From the NCBI RefSeq assembly GCF_001839655.2, contig NZ_CP056087.1:2728001-2792000 (forward strand): DNA of 64,000 nucleotides, read 5' to 3'. The notes beneath the pieces are model-generated. The model was not told the DNA's origin, made no database searches, and saw only the letters and a program-made list of their open reading frames with translations. The DNA is from Pseudomonas argentinensis. GTDB lineage: Bacteria > Pseudomonadota > Gammaproteobacteria > Pseudomonadales > Pseudomonadaceae. Position numbers and translations under genes: made by a program. Shown piece after piece: positions 19,901 to 29,500 of the stretch (its first letter is position 1; every line of letters starts with the position of its first letter).

Positions 19901-22900
19901 CGTGACGCTGCAGGCCAGCGATGACTTGAACGCTACCCTCAAACTGGTCAAGGAAGGGCTGCGTCAGGTGCCGGACAAGGGCATCGGCTACGGCGTACTC
20001 AAGTACCTGGCCAAGGCCCCGCTAGAGGAACTGACGGGCCAGGGGCTGACCTTCAACTACCTGGGCCGTTTCGATGACCAGGCCAGTGCACGCTGGCGTC
20101 TGGCCGACGAAGCGAGCGGCGCGCCACGCGACGGCAGCGGCCCGCTGGCCAATGCCCTGGCCATCGACGGTCAGGTGCGTGGTGGTTGCCTGCAACTGGC
20201 ACTGACCTATAGCCGCGCGCGTTTCGAGGCGAGCACCGTCGAGCGTCTGCTGGGTTTGTACGACCAGGCGCTGCGGCAGTTGATCGAGCATTGCTGCGCG
20301 CCCGGAGCCGGCGGCCTGACACCTTCCGATTTCCCTCTGGCAACGCTCGGTCAGGCGCAACTCGACGCCTTGCCTTATGCGCCGCAGCAGATCGAGGATC
20401 TGTTCCCGCTGGCGCCGATGCAGCAGGGCATCCTCCTGCACAGCCAGCTGGAGCGGGGCAGCGGCATCTACCTGATGCAGGACCAGTATGCCGTGGCCAG
20501 TGCGCTGGATGTGGAAGCCTTCACCCATGCCTGGCAGCAGGTGGTGCAGCGTCACCCGGCGCTTCGCACAGCCTTCTGCAATCTCGACGACACACCGCAT
20601 CAGCTGGTGCTGCGCCAGGTGCCTTCGCCCGTGCAGTTCCTCGATTTCAGCGAGCTGCCGCGCGATGAAGCCGAGGCCAGGTTGCAGGCAATCCTGGACG
20701 AGGAGCGTCAGCTTGGCTTCGACTTCACCCGGGCGCCGCTGCTGCGCCTGCGCCTGGTGAAGTTCGCCGAGGCCGATCTGCGCATCGTGCAGAGCCATCA
20801 CCATGTCCTGATCGACGCCTGGTGCCGGGGCCTGATGCTGGCCGAGTTCTTCGCCCAGTACCGCGCTCGCCTGCTTGGGCGCAGGCTGCAACTGCCGCCG
20901 GCGCGACCCTATCGCGACTTCATCGCCTGGCTCGCACGTCAGGACGAGGCGGCCAGCCGTCGCTACTGGCAAGACGAGCTGGCCGGCTTCGACACGGTCA
21001 CACCACTGCCTTATCGCTACCAGCAGGGCGAGGCGGGTATGCGCGATGTCAGCCTGGCGCTCGACGCGGCGCAGACCCGCGCTCTCGCCGAGCAGGCGCG
21101 GCGCCATCAGTTGACCGTCAACACCTTCGTCCAGGCTGCCTGGGCGCTGCTGTTGATGCGCTACAGTGGGCGTGATGACGTGCTGTTCGGCGTCACCGTG
21201 GCCGGTAGGCCTACCGAGCTGGAGGGTATCGAGGAGGCGCTGGGGCTGTTCATCAACACCTTGCCGCTGCGCGTGCAGCTCCCGGGTGCGGACTCGACCG
21301 GGCTGCAATTGCTGCAAGCGCTGCAGGCGCAAAATGCCGGCATGCGACAGCATGAGCAGCTGTCCCTGGCCGAGGTGCAGAGCTTCGCCGACACCCCGCG
21401 CGGCCAGCCGCTGTTCGACAGTCTGTTCGTATTCGAGAACGTGCCGCTCGGCGGCGAAGTGCAGCAGGCCGTTGAGACCTACCGCATCACGCCGTTGACC
21501 AACCGTACCCATACCAATTACCCCTTGACCGTGGTGCTGCTGCCGGGCTCCAGTTTGACCCTGCAACTAAGCTTCGATACTCAGCAGTTCGCCGTGGCCG
21601 ACATGCAGGTGCTGGTCGAGCATTTCCGTCGTTTGCTACTGCAGTTGAGCGAGGCACCGCAACGTCCGCTGAGCGCATTGCGTCTGCTCGACGATGGCGA
21701 GCGCGACGCCCTGAGCCAACTGGGGCAGGGCCAGACGCAACCCCAGTGGTATGCGCAGAGTTACTTGGCGCGCTTCGAGGCCCAGGTCGAGCAGCATGGC
21801 GCCCGTACCGTGGCCCGCTGTCAGGGGCAGACGCTGTCCTACCTCGAGCTCAACGAGCGGGCCAACCGTATCGGTCACGGCCTGATCGAGTGCGGTGTGC
21901 AGTTCGATGACGTGGTGGCGCTGTATGCGCCCCGTGACCTGCCACTGCTGAGCCTGATCATCGGCGCATTCAAAGCCGGTGCCGCCTACCTGGCGCTGGA
22001 CGAGCGCCATCCGCCGGCGCGCAGCGCGCGCATGCTGACCAGCAGCGCCGCACCGGTGCTGATCACCCCGCGCGAGCAGCTGGCGCAGGTTCAGGCGATG
22101 CTCGCCGAACTGCCGCAGCCGCCGCGCGTGCTGGTCTATGAAGACCTGCTGGAGCATAGCCGCAGCGACAATCCCGGGCGCTATGCCGGCCCCGAGCACT
22201 TGGCCTACCTGATCTACACCTCCGGCTCCACCGGCGAGCCAAAAGGGGTGATGGTCAGCCAGCGCGGCATGCTCAACAACCAGTTGGCCAAGGTGCCTTA
22301 TCTGCAACTCGGCGAAGCGGACGTGATCGCCCAGACTGCCGCCACCGGCTTCGATATCTCGGTCTGGCAGCTGCTCACCGCGCCGCTGTTCGGTGGCGCG
22401 CTGGAGATCATCCCCGATGCCATCACCCATGACCCGCAGGCCCTGCTCGCGTGCGTCGCTGATACCGGGGTGAGCGTGCTGGAGGCGGTGCCGGCGGTGA
22501 TCGACGGCATGCTCGAAGCGTCGCCCGTGGCGCTGCCGGCATTGCGCTGGCTGTTGCCCACCGGCGAGGCGCTGAGCCATGAGCTGGCCACGCGCTGGTT
22601 CGCCCGCTACCCGCAGGTGCCAATGATCAACGCCTACGGCCCGGCCGAGTGCGCCGATGACGTGACGCTGTACCGTCTGGACGCGGCTCCGCCGCGGCGA
22701 CAGCCCATCGCCATTGGCCAGCCGACCGACAACAACCGCCTGTACGTGCTGGGCGGCGACCTCGAGTTGCTGCCCAGCGGTGTGGTCGGCGAGCTGTACA
22801 TCGGTGGCACCGGTGTGGGCCGTGGCTATGCCGCGCGCCCGGGGCTGACGGCCGAACGCTTTGTGCCCGACCCCTTCGGCGCACCTGGCGAGCGCCTGTA

Positions 22901-23579
22901 TCGCAGCGGCGATCTGGCGCGCTGGAACGCCGAGGGCTACCTCGAATACGTCGGCCGGGTGGACTTCCAGGTGAAGATCCGTGGCCAACGTATCGAACTG
23001 GGCGAGATCGAGGCCTGTCTGCTGGCCAGTGCGCCGCTGCGTCAGGCAGTGGTGGGCGCCCACGAGGGCGCCGCCGGTACGCAGCTGATCGCCTATGGCG
23101 TGGCCGAAGCCGGCCAGCAGGTTGAGGTGCAGGCGCTGCGTGAGGCGCTGGCTGCGCAGTTGCCAGCCTACATGGTACCGGCGCAGATCATCCTGTTGCC
23201 GCGCCTGCCGCTCAACGCCAACGGCAAGCTGGATCGCCGCGCGCTGCCGGCACCACAGGTGCAGGCACACAGCTTCGAGGCGCCACAGGGTGAGCTGGAG
23301 CAGCATTTGGCACAACTCTGGCGCGACCTGCTCAAGGTGGAGCAGGTCGGCCGTCACGACCACTTCTTCGAACTCGGCGGCCACTCGCTGCTCGCCACCC
23401 GCCTGCTGGCGCTGATCCGCGAAACACGGGGAGTCACGGTGCCGCTGGCACAGGCCTTCGAGGCCACCACCGTGGCCGCCATGGCCAGCCTGATCCGCAA
23501 CCTGGAAAACCAGGCTCTCAATGATGAACGCCTGGACGCGCTCGACGACCTGATGAGCGCTCTGGAGGAAATTCAGTGA
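13911..23579 (+). CDS. NRPS 1: FAAL-T-C-A(Asp)-T-E-C-A(Dab?)-T acyl-peptide synthetase
   Basis: 3222 residues. A fatty acyl-AMP ligase (1 to about 560; YTSGSTRAPKG near 174) loads a fatty acid onto the first carrier (GGDS, Ser614). C domain 1 has HHIICDG (804-810). Adenylation domain 1, read against GrsA by hand, gives DLTKIGHVGK, the standard Asp code. A carrier (Ser1655) and an epimerase (HHLAVDGVSW, from 1836) follow, giving D-Asp. The next C domain has the unusual active site HHVLIDAW (2297-2304). Adenylation domain 2 reads DIWELTADDK, acid-rich, probably diaminobutyrate given the aminotransferase downstream. The last carrier has Ser3159. The architecture resembles the N terminus of PvdL. 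No separate beta-hydroxylase domain is present; a stand-alone one lies at 46.8 kb. Confidence 0.95.
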   Translation: MRSMVDQAQHFADILDYHAERTPGRVAIRHIVADQGEPLLTTYGELREQALAVAGLLQQRLGCQAGERCVLMLPSGAEYAATFFGCLYAGVIAVPAFPPENNRQMHIERLTGILLDAQPAVVLAPREVIQRCQADLQPLLAPEAKMIAIEDVDAHDRAGYQPRLITSDALAFLQYTSGSTRAPKGVMVSHANLLANERSMNRGFKAIEEESWVSWLPLYHDMGLMAGLLLPVLHGGTLTLMAPNFFLARPARWLQAISQYGGTFSGGPDFAYRLCAERVPQSSLETLDLSSWRLAFSGSEPIRLDTLQAFSQRFAEVGFRAQALAPSYGLAEATLYVCTDAAEREPQVEAFASKTAGQAGSRLPACGWSDAQHPLRIVEPQTLEVLEDDQVGEIWVAGPSIAQGYWRNPEATAEAFVERDGRRWLRTGDLGVVREGQLFIAGRLKDLIILNGQNFYPQDIEQALEQDIELLRQGRTAAFAVTDEQGMEGVGLALEVSRNVRKLISAEMICQRIADGMGERFQLAPQLILLLEPGALPRTTSGKLQRSACRSGWQNGSLAIFAQWYKGRLQGADTTNPLPQANVVLPQVLQAWQEVLGCTVLEEGDHFFARGGDSVGVMQVLARLNAELGLELQADSLFERPRLGEFSAWVAAQPRTARQMPPLQGEVRDAQCAQSYAQQRLWFLERLQGDASAYRLGGELCFRGRLDEAALQRSFDDLISRHESLRTRFSAGEEDGVPLQRIDPPFAVDLVRFDLRGEADGEAALARLREARMNLPLDLQQGPLWHLALVRVGEADHRLLLVMHHIICDGWSIQVLIREFAQLYAAHVLGQAANLPALPVQYADYAIWQRRWLLAGEGERQLTYWKQQLGDEQPLLQLPADHPRPARQSHRGARHAIRLDEALSQRLHAYAADQGVTLFMLLLAAFKVQLQRYSGQRDIRVGVPSAGRVCRETEALIGFFVNTQVLRSEFGGEHSFADVVAQARAAALGAQDHQLLPFEQLVEALAPQRSLSHNPLFQVKFTQQFALAQDLALPGVSLSARQLDEQAAHFDLGLDITDLPKGIEAAFTYAQDLFDAERINALAADFEQLLEQLLAQPQAPLASLQLTVQPSQVVGVECRFAAATVLDLWQPHVHGEAVALMHDGVPCSFATLEAQANQLAQHLLALGVAPEQRVALCLQRSPSFVIGLLAALKVGAAFVPLDPAWPAQRQAFVLADSACVALLCESVSAQSFAGPKLDFSADAPWRQQPSEAPTVLVHPLQAAYLIYTSGTTGQPKGAVISHGALADYVQGMLEQLALAPEASMAMVSTVAADLGHTVLFGALLSGRTLHLLSAETVADADNLGDYLTTQQVGILKIVPTHLAGLLQAGAGERAIPAHALIVGGEALPAELVKEVKRLRPQCRLINHYGPSETTVGVLTYEVTDVELAALGGVVPIGRPLPNVRALVLDMALTPLPQGAVGELYLGGPGLARGYLDRPGLTAASFLPDPFAKGERLYRTGDRARLLADGRIEFLGRSDDQVKVRGYRVALGEIVAQLRGLAGIADAHVQLDERGQLLAYAVAQESSLDPAQVQAQLAERLPDYMLPSHVLLLERFPLTANGKLDRQALPQPQAAEQGFEAPHEGIETQLAALWQQVLKVEHVGRHDNFFTLGGDSILSLQIIARARRQGIRLTPKQLFEKQSIAELAQVAVVAETPVAPASASAEVTHSFALTPIQARFFAQPPARIGHWNQALLLAADEPLDARALAEALQAVVRHHASLRLSFQQDTQGNWQQRYRGAQPAQELLWVCQVAAADDLPALCDEAQRSLDIERGPLLRAVLAQLPDGRNRLMLAVHHLAVDGVSWRVLLDDLQQAYAQRLAGETISLAAVATSFQQWSAHLQTLAGSPQLAAQLEYWQGFSAAAACLPCERPEGSAKVADAGQLHLTLDATSTARLLGEVPAAYRTQINDVLLAALAQALWQWSGRRRTVISLEGHGREEDRLDLSRTLGWFTSLYPVTLQASDDLNATLKLVKEGLRQVPDKGIGYGVLKYLAKAPLEELTGQGLTFNYLGRFDDQASARWRLADEASGAPRDGSGPLANALAIDGQVRGGCLQLALTYSRARFEASTVERLLGLYDQALRQLIEHCCAPGAGGLTPSDFPLATLGQAQLDALPYAPQQIEDLFPLAPMQQGILLHSQLERGSGIYLMQDQYAVASALDVEAFTHAWQQVVQRHPALRTAFCNLDDTPHQLVLRQVPSPVQFLDFSELPRDEAEARLQAILDEERQLGFDFTRAPLLRLRLVKFAEADLRIVQSHHHVLIDAWCRGLMLAEFFAQYRARLLGRRLQLPPARPYRDFIAWLARQDEAASRRYWQDELAGFDTVTPLPYRYQQGEAGMRDVSLALDAAQTRALAEQARRHQLTVNTFVQAAWALLLMRYSGRDDVLFGVTVAGRPTELEGIEEALGLFINTLPLRVQLPGADSTGLQLLQALQAQNAGMRQHEQLSLAEVQSFADTPRGQPLFDSLFVFENVPLGGEVQQAVETYRITPLTNRTHTNYPLTVVLLPGSSLTLQLSFDTQQFAVADMQVLVEHFRRLLLQLSEAPQRPLSALRLLDDGERDALSQLGQGQTQPQWYAQSYLARFEAQVEQHGARTVARCQGQTLSYLELNERANRIGHGLIECGVQFDDVVALYAPRDLPLLSLIIGAFKAGAAYLALDERHPPARSARMLTSSAAPVLITPREQLAQVQAMLAELPQPPRVLVYEDLLEHSRSDNPGRYAGPEHLAYLIYTSGSTGEPKGVMVSQRGMLNNQLAKVPYLQLGEADVIAQTAATGFDISVWQLLTAPLFGGALEIIPDAITHDPQALLACVADTGVSVLEAVPAVIDGMLEASPVALPALRWLLPTGEALSHELATRWFARYPQVPMINAYGPAECADDVTLYRLDAAPPRRQPIAIGQPTDNNRLYVLGGDLELLPSGVVGELYIGGTGVGRGYAARPGLTAERFVPDPFGAPGERLYRSGDLARWNAEGYLEYVGRVDFQVKIRGQRIELGEIEACLLASAPLRQAVVGAHEGAAGTQLIAYGVAEAGQQVEVQALREALAAQLPAYMVPAQIILLPRLPLNANGKLDRRALPAPQVQAHSFEAPQGELEQHLAQLWRDLLKVEQVGRHDHFFELGGHSLLATRLLALIRETRGVTVPLAQAFEATTVAAMASLIRNLENQALNDERLDALDDLMSALEEIQ

Positions 23580-26500
23580 ATCTGTTGCATGACAAAGCCT
23601 TGCTGCTGTCGCGTCGCTTTCTCGGCCTGGGGCCGCAGCAGCGCCGCGCCTTCCTCGACAAGCTGCGCGAACAGGGGCTCGACGCCTCGGCGCTGCCGAT
23701 CCCGCCGGGTGCGGCCGATGCCGAGGGCAGCGTGCTATCCTACGCGCAGCAGCGCCTGTGGTTCCTCGAACAGCTGCAGCCGGGTAACAGCGCCTATCAC
23801 CTGCCGGGCGCCCTGCAATTGCAGGGGACATTGGACGAGGCCGCGCTGCTGGGCGCCTTCGGCGATCTGGCGCAGCGTCACCCGAGCCTGCGCACGCGCT
23901 TCTTCGCCGATGCCGACGGCAACCCGCGCCAGTGCATCGAAGCAGCGCCGGCACTGACCCTGGAACCGCTGCACGGCGATGACTTTGCTGCCCTGGCGCG
24001 GGAGTTCGCCCAGCGCCCGTTCGACCTCGGGCAGGCGCCGTTGTGGCGCATCGGTTTGCTGCGCCAGGATGAGCAAAGGCATGTGCTGCTGGTCTGTCTG
24101 CACCACATCATCGCAGACGGCTGGTCGATCCAGCTGTTGTTGACCGAACTGGCGCAGTTCTACCGCGCGCGCGTGCAGGGCGAACCGGTCGCACTCGCCG
24201 AGCTGCCGCTGAGCTACGCCGACCACGCCCTATGGCAGCGCGCCTGCCTGGATGCCGGCGAAGGTGGGCGGCAACTGGCCTACTGGCGTGAGCAACTGGG
24301 CGACGAGCAGCCGCTGTTGGAGCTGCCTTGCGATCATTCGCGCCCGGCGCAGCAGAGCTTTCGTGGCGCGCGCCTGGCCTTTCGCGTGGAGCCCGCGCTT
24401 GCCGCGCGCGTGCGCGAGCTGGCGCGGCAACAGGGCTGCACGCCGTTCACCGTGCTGTTGGCGGCCTACAAGGTGTTGCTGCATCGCCTGAGCGGCCAGC
24501 GCGACCTGCGTGTCGGCGTGCCCATCGCCGGGCGTACGCAGAGCGAAACCCAGGGGCTGATCGGCTTCTTCGTCAATACCCAGGTGCTGCGCAGCGAACT
24601 GAGTGGCGAGCAGAGTTTCAACCAGTTGCTGGAGCAGGTGCTGCGCACGGCGCAGGGTGCCCAGGCGAATCAGGCGCTGCCCTTCGAGCAACTGGTCGAG
24701 GCATTGCAGCCCGAGCGCAGCCTCAGCCACAACCCGCTGTTCCAGGTGCTGTACAACCACCAGCAGCGCCCGCAGGACAGCCTGCAACTGACGGCCGATC
24801 TGCACGCGGAGCTGATTGCCCTGGACAGCGGCAGCGCCCAGTTCGACCTGGCGCTGCATACCTGGGAAGGCCCGGGTGAGGAGCTGGCCGGCAACTGGAA
24901 TTACGCCCTGGATCTGTTCGAGGCGGCGACGGTCGAGCGTCTGCACCAGCGCTTCATTCGCCTGCTGGAGCAGTTGCTGGCGCAGCCGCAACTGGCCATT
25001 GGCGAGCACCGCCTGGACGATGATCAGGATCGCCTGGCACTGACGAGCTTCAACGCCACCCGTGTCGATTACGGCGCGGTCGAGCCGGTGCATCGTCAGT
25101 TCGAACGCCGTGTGCAGGCGCAGCCGCAGGCCATCGCCCTGGTGTTCGGCGAGCAGCGTCTGAGCTATGTCGAACTGGACCTGCGCGCCAACCAGCTGGC
25201 TCACCATCTGCAAAAGCTCGGCGTGAGCCGCGACAGCCTGGTGGGTGTGGCGGCGCTGCGTTCGGTGGAGATGGTGGTGGCGCTGTACGCCATCCTCAAG
25301 GCCGGCGGCGCCTATGTGCCGATGGACCCGGAATACCCGGCCGAGCGGCTGCGCTACATGCTCGATGATGCCGGCGTCAGCCTGCTGCTAAGCCACGATG
25401 CGGTGATCGACAGCCTGCCGCAGGTGGGCGGTGTGCAGGTGCTCAACCTCGATCATCTGGATGTGAGCGGCGAGCCGCATACCTCGCCCGAGGCGAATAT
25501 TCACCCGGAGCAACTGGCCTACCTGATCTACACCTCCGGCTCCACCGGCAAGCCCAAAGGGGCAGGCAACAGTCATGCGGCGCTGCACAACCGCCTGGCC
25601 TGGATGCAGGAGGCTTACCAGCTCACGGCTGAAGATCGGGTGCTGCAGAAGACCCCGTTCAGCTTCGACGTGTCGGTGTGGGAATTCTTCTGGCCACTGA
25701 TCACGGGCGCACGCCTGGTCATGGCGCAGCCGGGCGATCACCGCGACCCGGCCAAACTGGTCGAGCTGATCGAGCGTGAAAAAATTAGCACCTTGCACTT
25801 CGTGCCCTCGATGCTGGCGGCCTTTGTCGGTCATGGTGACTTGCACGGCTGCGAAAGCCTGCGACGTATCGTCTGCAGCGGGGAAGCGCTGCCGGCGGAA
25901 CTGGCCTGCAGCACGCGGCAACTCTTGCCCCAGGCCGAGCTGTACAACCTGTATGGCCCGACCGAAGCGGCCATCGATGTGACCCACTGGCACTGCAGCG
26001 GCCAGGAGCGGCGCAGCGTGCCGATTGGCCGGCCGATCGCCAACCTGCAGATCCATATCCTCGACGAACGCCTCAACCGGCAACCGATTGGTGTGGCTGG
26101 GGAACTGTATATCGGCGGCGTCGGCCTGGCGCGCGGTTATCACCGTCGTCCCGGTCTGACCGCCGAGCGTTTCGTCGCCAGTCCCTTCGGCGACGGCCAG
26201 CGCCTGTACCGCAGCGGCGACCTGGCGCGCTGGACCGAAGCGGGCGTGCTGGAGTACCTGGGTCGTATCGACCATCAGGTGAAGTTGCGCGGCTTGCGTA
26301 TCGAGCTGGGCGAGATCGAAGCGGCGCTGCTGGAACATCCGGCGCTGCGTGAGGCGGTGGTGCTGGTGCGCGAGGTAGCGGGTAGCCCACAGCTGGTGGC
26401 CTACGTGGTCGGCGATGCGTTCGAGGAAGAGGCACTGCACGCCCAGCTTAAACAGCGCCTGCCCGAGTTCATGGTGCCGAGTTACTTCGTGCAGCTCGAG

Positions 26501-29500
26501 CGTCTGCCGCTGTCGCCCAACGGCAAGCTGGAACGCAAGGGGCTGCCGGAGCCGCAACGCATCCAGCGCGATTACCAGGCGCCGCGCCCTGGACTGGAAA
26601 GCCAGTTGGCGGCCATCTGGCAGGAATTGCTGTGTGTAGAACGGGTAGGGCGCGACGACAACTTCTTCGAGCTGGGTGGCGACTCCATTCTCAGCTTGCA
26701 GATCATTGCCCGTGCCCGCCGTCAGGGTATCGAGCTGACGCCACGGCAGCTGTTCGAGCGTCAGAGCATCGCCGAGCTGGCTCAGGTCGCAACCCGCAGC
26801 GCCGAGACGTCGGGATGCATCATCGACAGTCAGCGCGACATCCCGCTGACGCCGATCCAGCACTGGTTCTTCGCCCAGCCGATGGACAATCGCCAGCACT
26901 GGAATCAGTCCGTGCTGCTCAGTGCACGCGAGCCGCTGCAGCCACAGCGCCTCCACGCTGCCCTGCAGGCCGTGCTGGAGCAACACGACGCCTTGCGCCT
27001 GCGTTTTCAGCAGCAGGGCGACAGCTGGCGTCAGCGCTATGCGGCCGAGGCCGAAACGCTCGAACTGCGCGTCGAGCGCTGCAGCCTGGCCGAGCTGAGT
27101 GCGCTGTGCGATGAGGTGCAGGCCAGCCTCGATCTGAGCCATGGCCCATTGTTGCGCGCCGTGCTGGTGCAGTTGCACGAAGGCGGCGAGCGTCTGTTGC
27201 TGGTGGTTCACCACCTGGTGATCGATGGCGTTTCCTGGCGCATCCTGCTCGATGACCTGCAGCGTGCCTACGCGCAACTGGGCGTGGGCGCCGCTGCCGA
27301 TCTGGGGCGCAAGAGCAGTGCCTGGCAGAGTTGGAGCGAGCGCCTGTCGGCCTATGCGTCCAGCCCCGAAGTGGCCGGCGAACGTGGCTACTGGCAGGCG
27401 CTGCCGGCTGATCGCGGGCTGCCCTGCGACCACCCGCAAGGGCGCAACCTGACGGCCTGCGCTGAACGTTTGGAGGTGCAGCTCGACCCTGCCTCCTCCG
27501 AGGCACTGCTGACACAGGCCCCGGCGGCGTACCGCACGCAGATCAACGACCTGCTGCTCAGTGCACTGGCCCTTGCCTTGCGTGACTGGAACGGGCAGGC
27601 GCAAACCCTGATCGCCCTCGAAGGCCATGGCCGCGAAGCGCTGTTCGAGGAGCTGGACCTGAGCCAGACTCTGGGCTGGTTCACCAGCCTCTACCCGCTG
27701 CTGCTGCAGGCTGGTGATGACTGGGATGCGACCCTCAAGGGCACCAAGGAGAACCTGCGCCAGGTACCGCGCGGCGGCATCGGTTACGGCCTGCTGAAAT
27801 ACCTGCAGGGCGAGGACCTGCCGGCGCTGGATGATGCGCTGCTGTTCAACTACCTGGGCCGCATGCAGACCAGCGGGCAGTTGTTCGACCTGGCTGAGGA
27901 AGCGTCCGGCGCGCAACGCGACGCCAGCGCACCGCTGACCTGTGCCCTTGCTCTGGACGGTCGCGTCACGGGCGGCTGCCTGCAGTTCACCTGCACCTTC
28001 AGCCATGAGCGTTTCGAGCGCGAGCGCATCGTCGAACTGCTCGAGGCGTACCGCTGCGCGCTCGTCGAGCTGGTGCAGCACTGCCGCACGCAGGCTGCTG
28101 TCACTCCCAGCGATTTCCCCTTCGTGCCGCTCAGCCAGGTCGATCTCGACAGCCTGCCGCTGCCGGCCCGGCAGATCGAGGCTATCTATCCGCTGACACC
28201 GATGCAGCAGGGGCTGTTGTTCCACAGCGAACTGCAGGTGGCCGATGGTGCCTACGTCAATCAGCTCAGCCTGGAGGTCGAGGGCTTGCCGGTGGCGCGT
28301 TTCAAGGCGGCCTGGGCGGTTGCGCTGCAGCGCCATCCGCTGCTGCGCGGGGCGTTTTTGCGCCTGGGCGCCGATCAACAGGCGGTGCAGCTGGTGCAGC
28401 GCGAGACGCATCTGACGATTCGCGAACTGGATGGAAGCGACCTCGATCTTCAGGCACTGCTGCGCGAGGAGCGCGAGACGCCATTCGACCTGACGCGGCC
28501 GCCGCTCATGCGCCTGGTGCTGGTACGCCTGGGCGAGGGGCGTCATCAATTGATCTGGACCCTGCACCATATTCTGCTCGACGGCTGGAGCAGTGCCGCG
28601 CTGCTGGCGCAGGTACTGCAGGACACGCGCGGCGAGGGCGGCGCGCACGAGGTCGGGCATTACCCGGATTACCTGGCCTGGCTGCAACGGCAGGATCTTG
28701 CTGTCAGCGAGGCGTTCTGGCGTGAGCAGCTGCAGGGCTTCGATGAGCCGACGTTACTGACCGGCAGTCTGCACAGCGAGCTGCCTACCAGTGGCAGCGG
28801 CGTGCATGTCCTGAACCTGCCGCGTGCTGAACTCGAAGCCTTCGCCAAGGCTCGACGCATCACCCTCAATACCCTGATCCAGGCGACCTGGACGCTGCTC
28901 CTGCAGCGTTATTGCGGGCGCCGCCAGGTGGCCTTCGGTGCCACCGTAGCGGGGCGGTCGGCGACTGTGGCGGGCATCGAACACATGCTTGGCCTGTTCA
29001 TCAATACCCTGCCGGTGGTGCAGGCCCCGCAGCCTCATGAGCCTGTCGGTGACTGGCTCGAAGCGCTGCAGGCGCACAACCTGGCGCTGCGCGAGCACGA
29101 GCAGGTGCCGCTGTTCCGCCTGCAACAACTGGCCGGCCACGCCGGGCGCGAGCTGTTCGACACCCTGCTGGTGTTCGAGAATTATCCGGTGGATCAGGTG
29201 CTTCAGGGGCAGGGCGATGGCCTGCGCTTCACCAATCTGCAGGCGCACGAGCAGACCCATTATCCGCTGAGCCTGGCGGTGATGGCCGGTAACGAGCTGC
29301 AGGTGCACTGGCATTATCAGCGCGCGCATTTCAACGATCGGCAGATCGCCGGCATGGGTCGCCAGTTCGAGCGATTGCTGCGAGCCCTGTGCGCCGATGC
29401 GCAGCGCTGCATCGGTGAACTGCCCTTGCTGGGCGAAGCCGAGGTGGCCGAAGTCGAGGCCTGGAACGACCCAACGCCAGTTCCGAACAGCACTCAGTTG

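Noticed and set aside
19050..20330. Taking the domain after the Asp carrier as a beta-hydroxylase-recruiting interface domain
   Set aside because: It has the full epimerase set (HHxxxDGVSW, EGHGRE, GWFTSLYP, FNYLGRFD), so it is an ordinary epimerase.
25388..28687. 1099-codon minus-strand frame inside NRPS 2
   Set aside because: Antisense to a conserved adenylation/epimerase/condensation region; no independent support.
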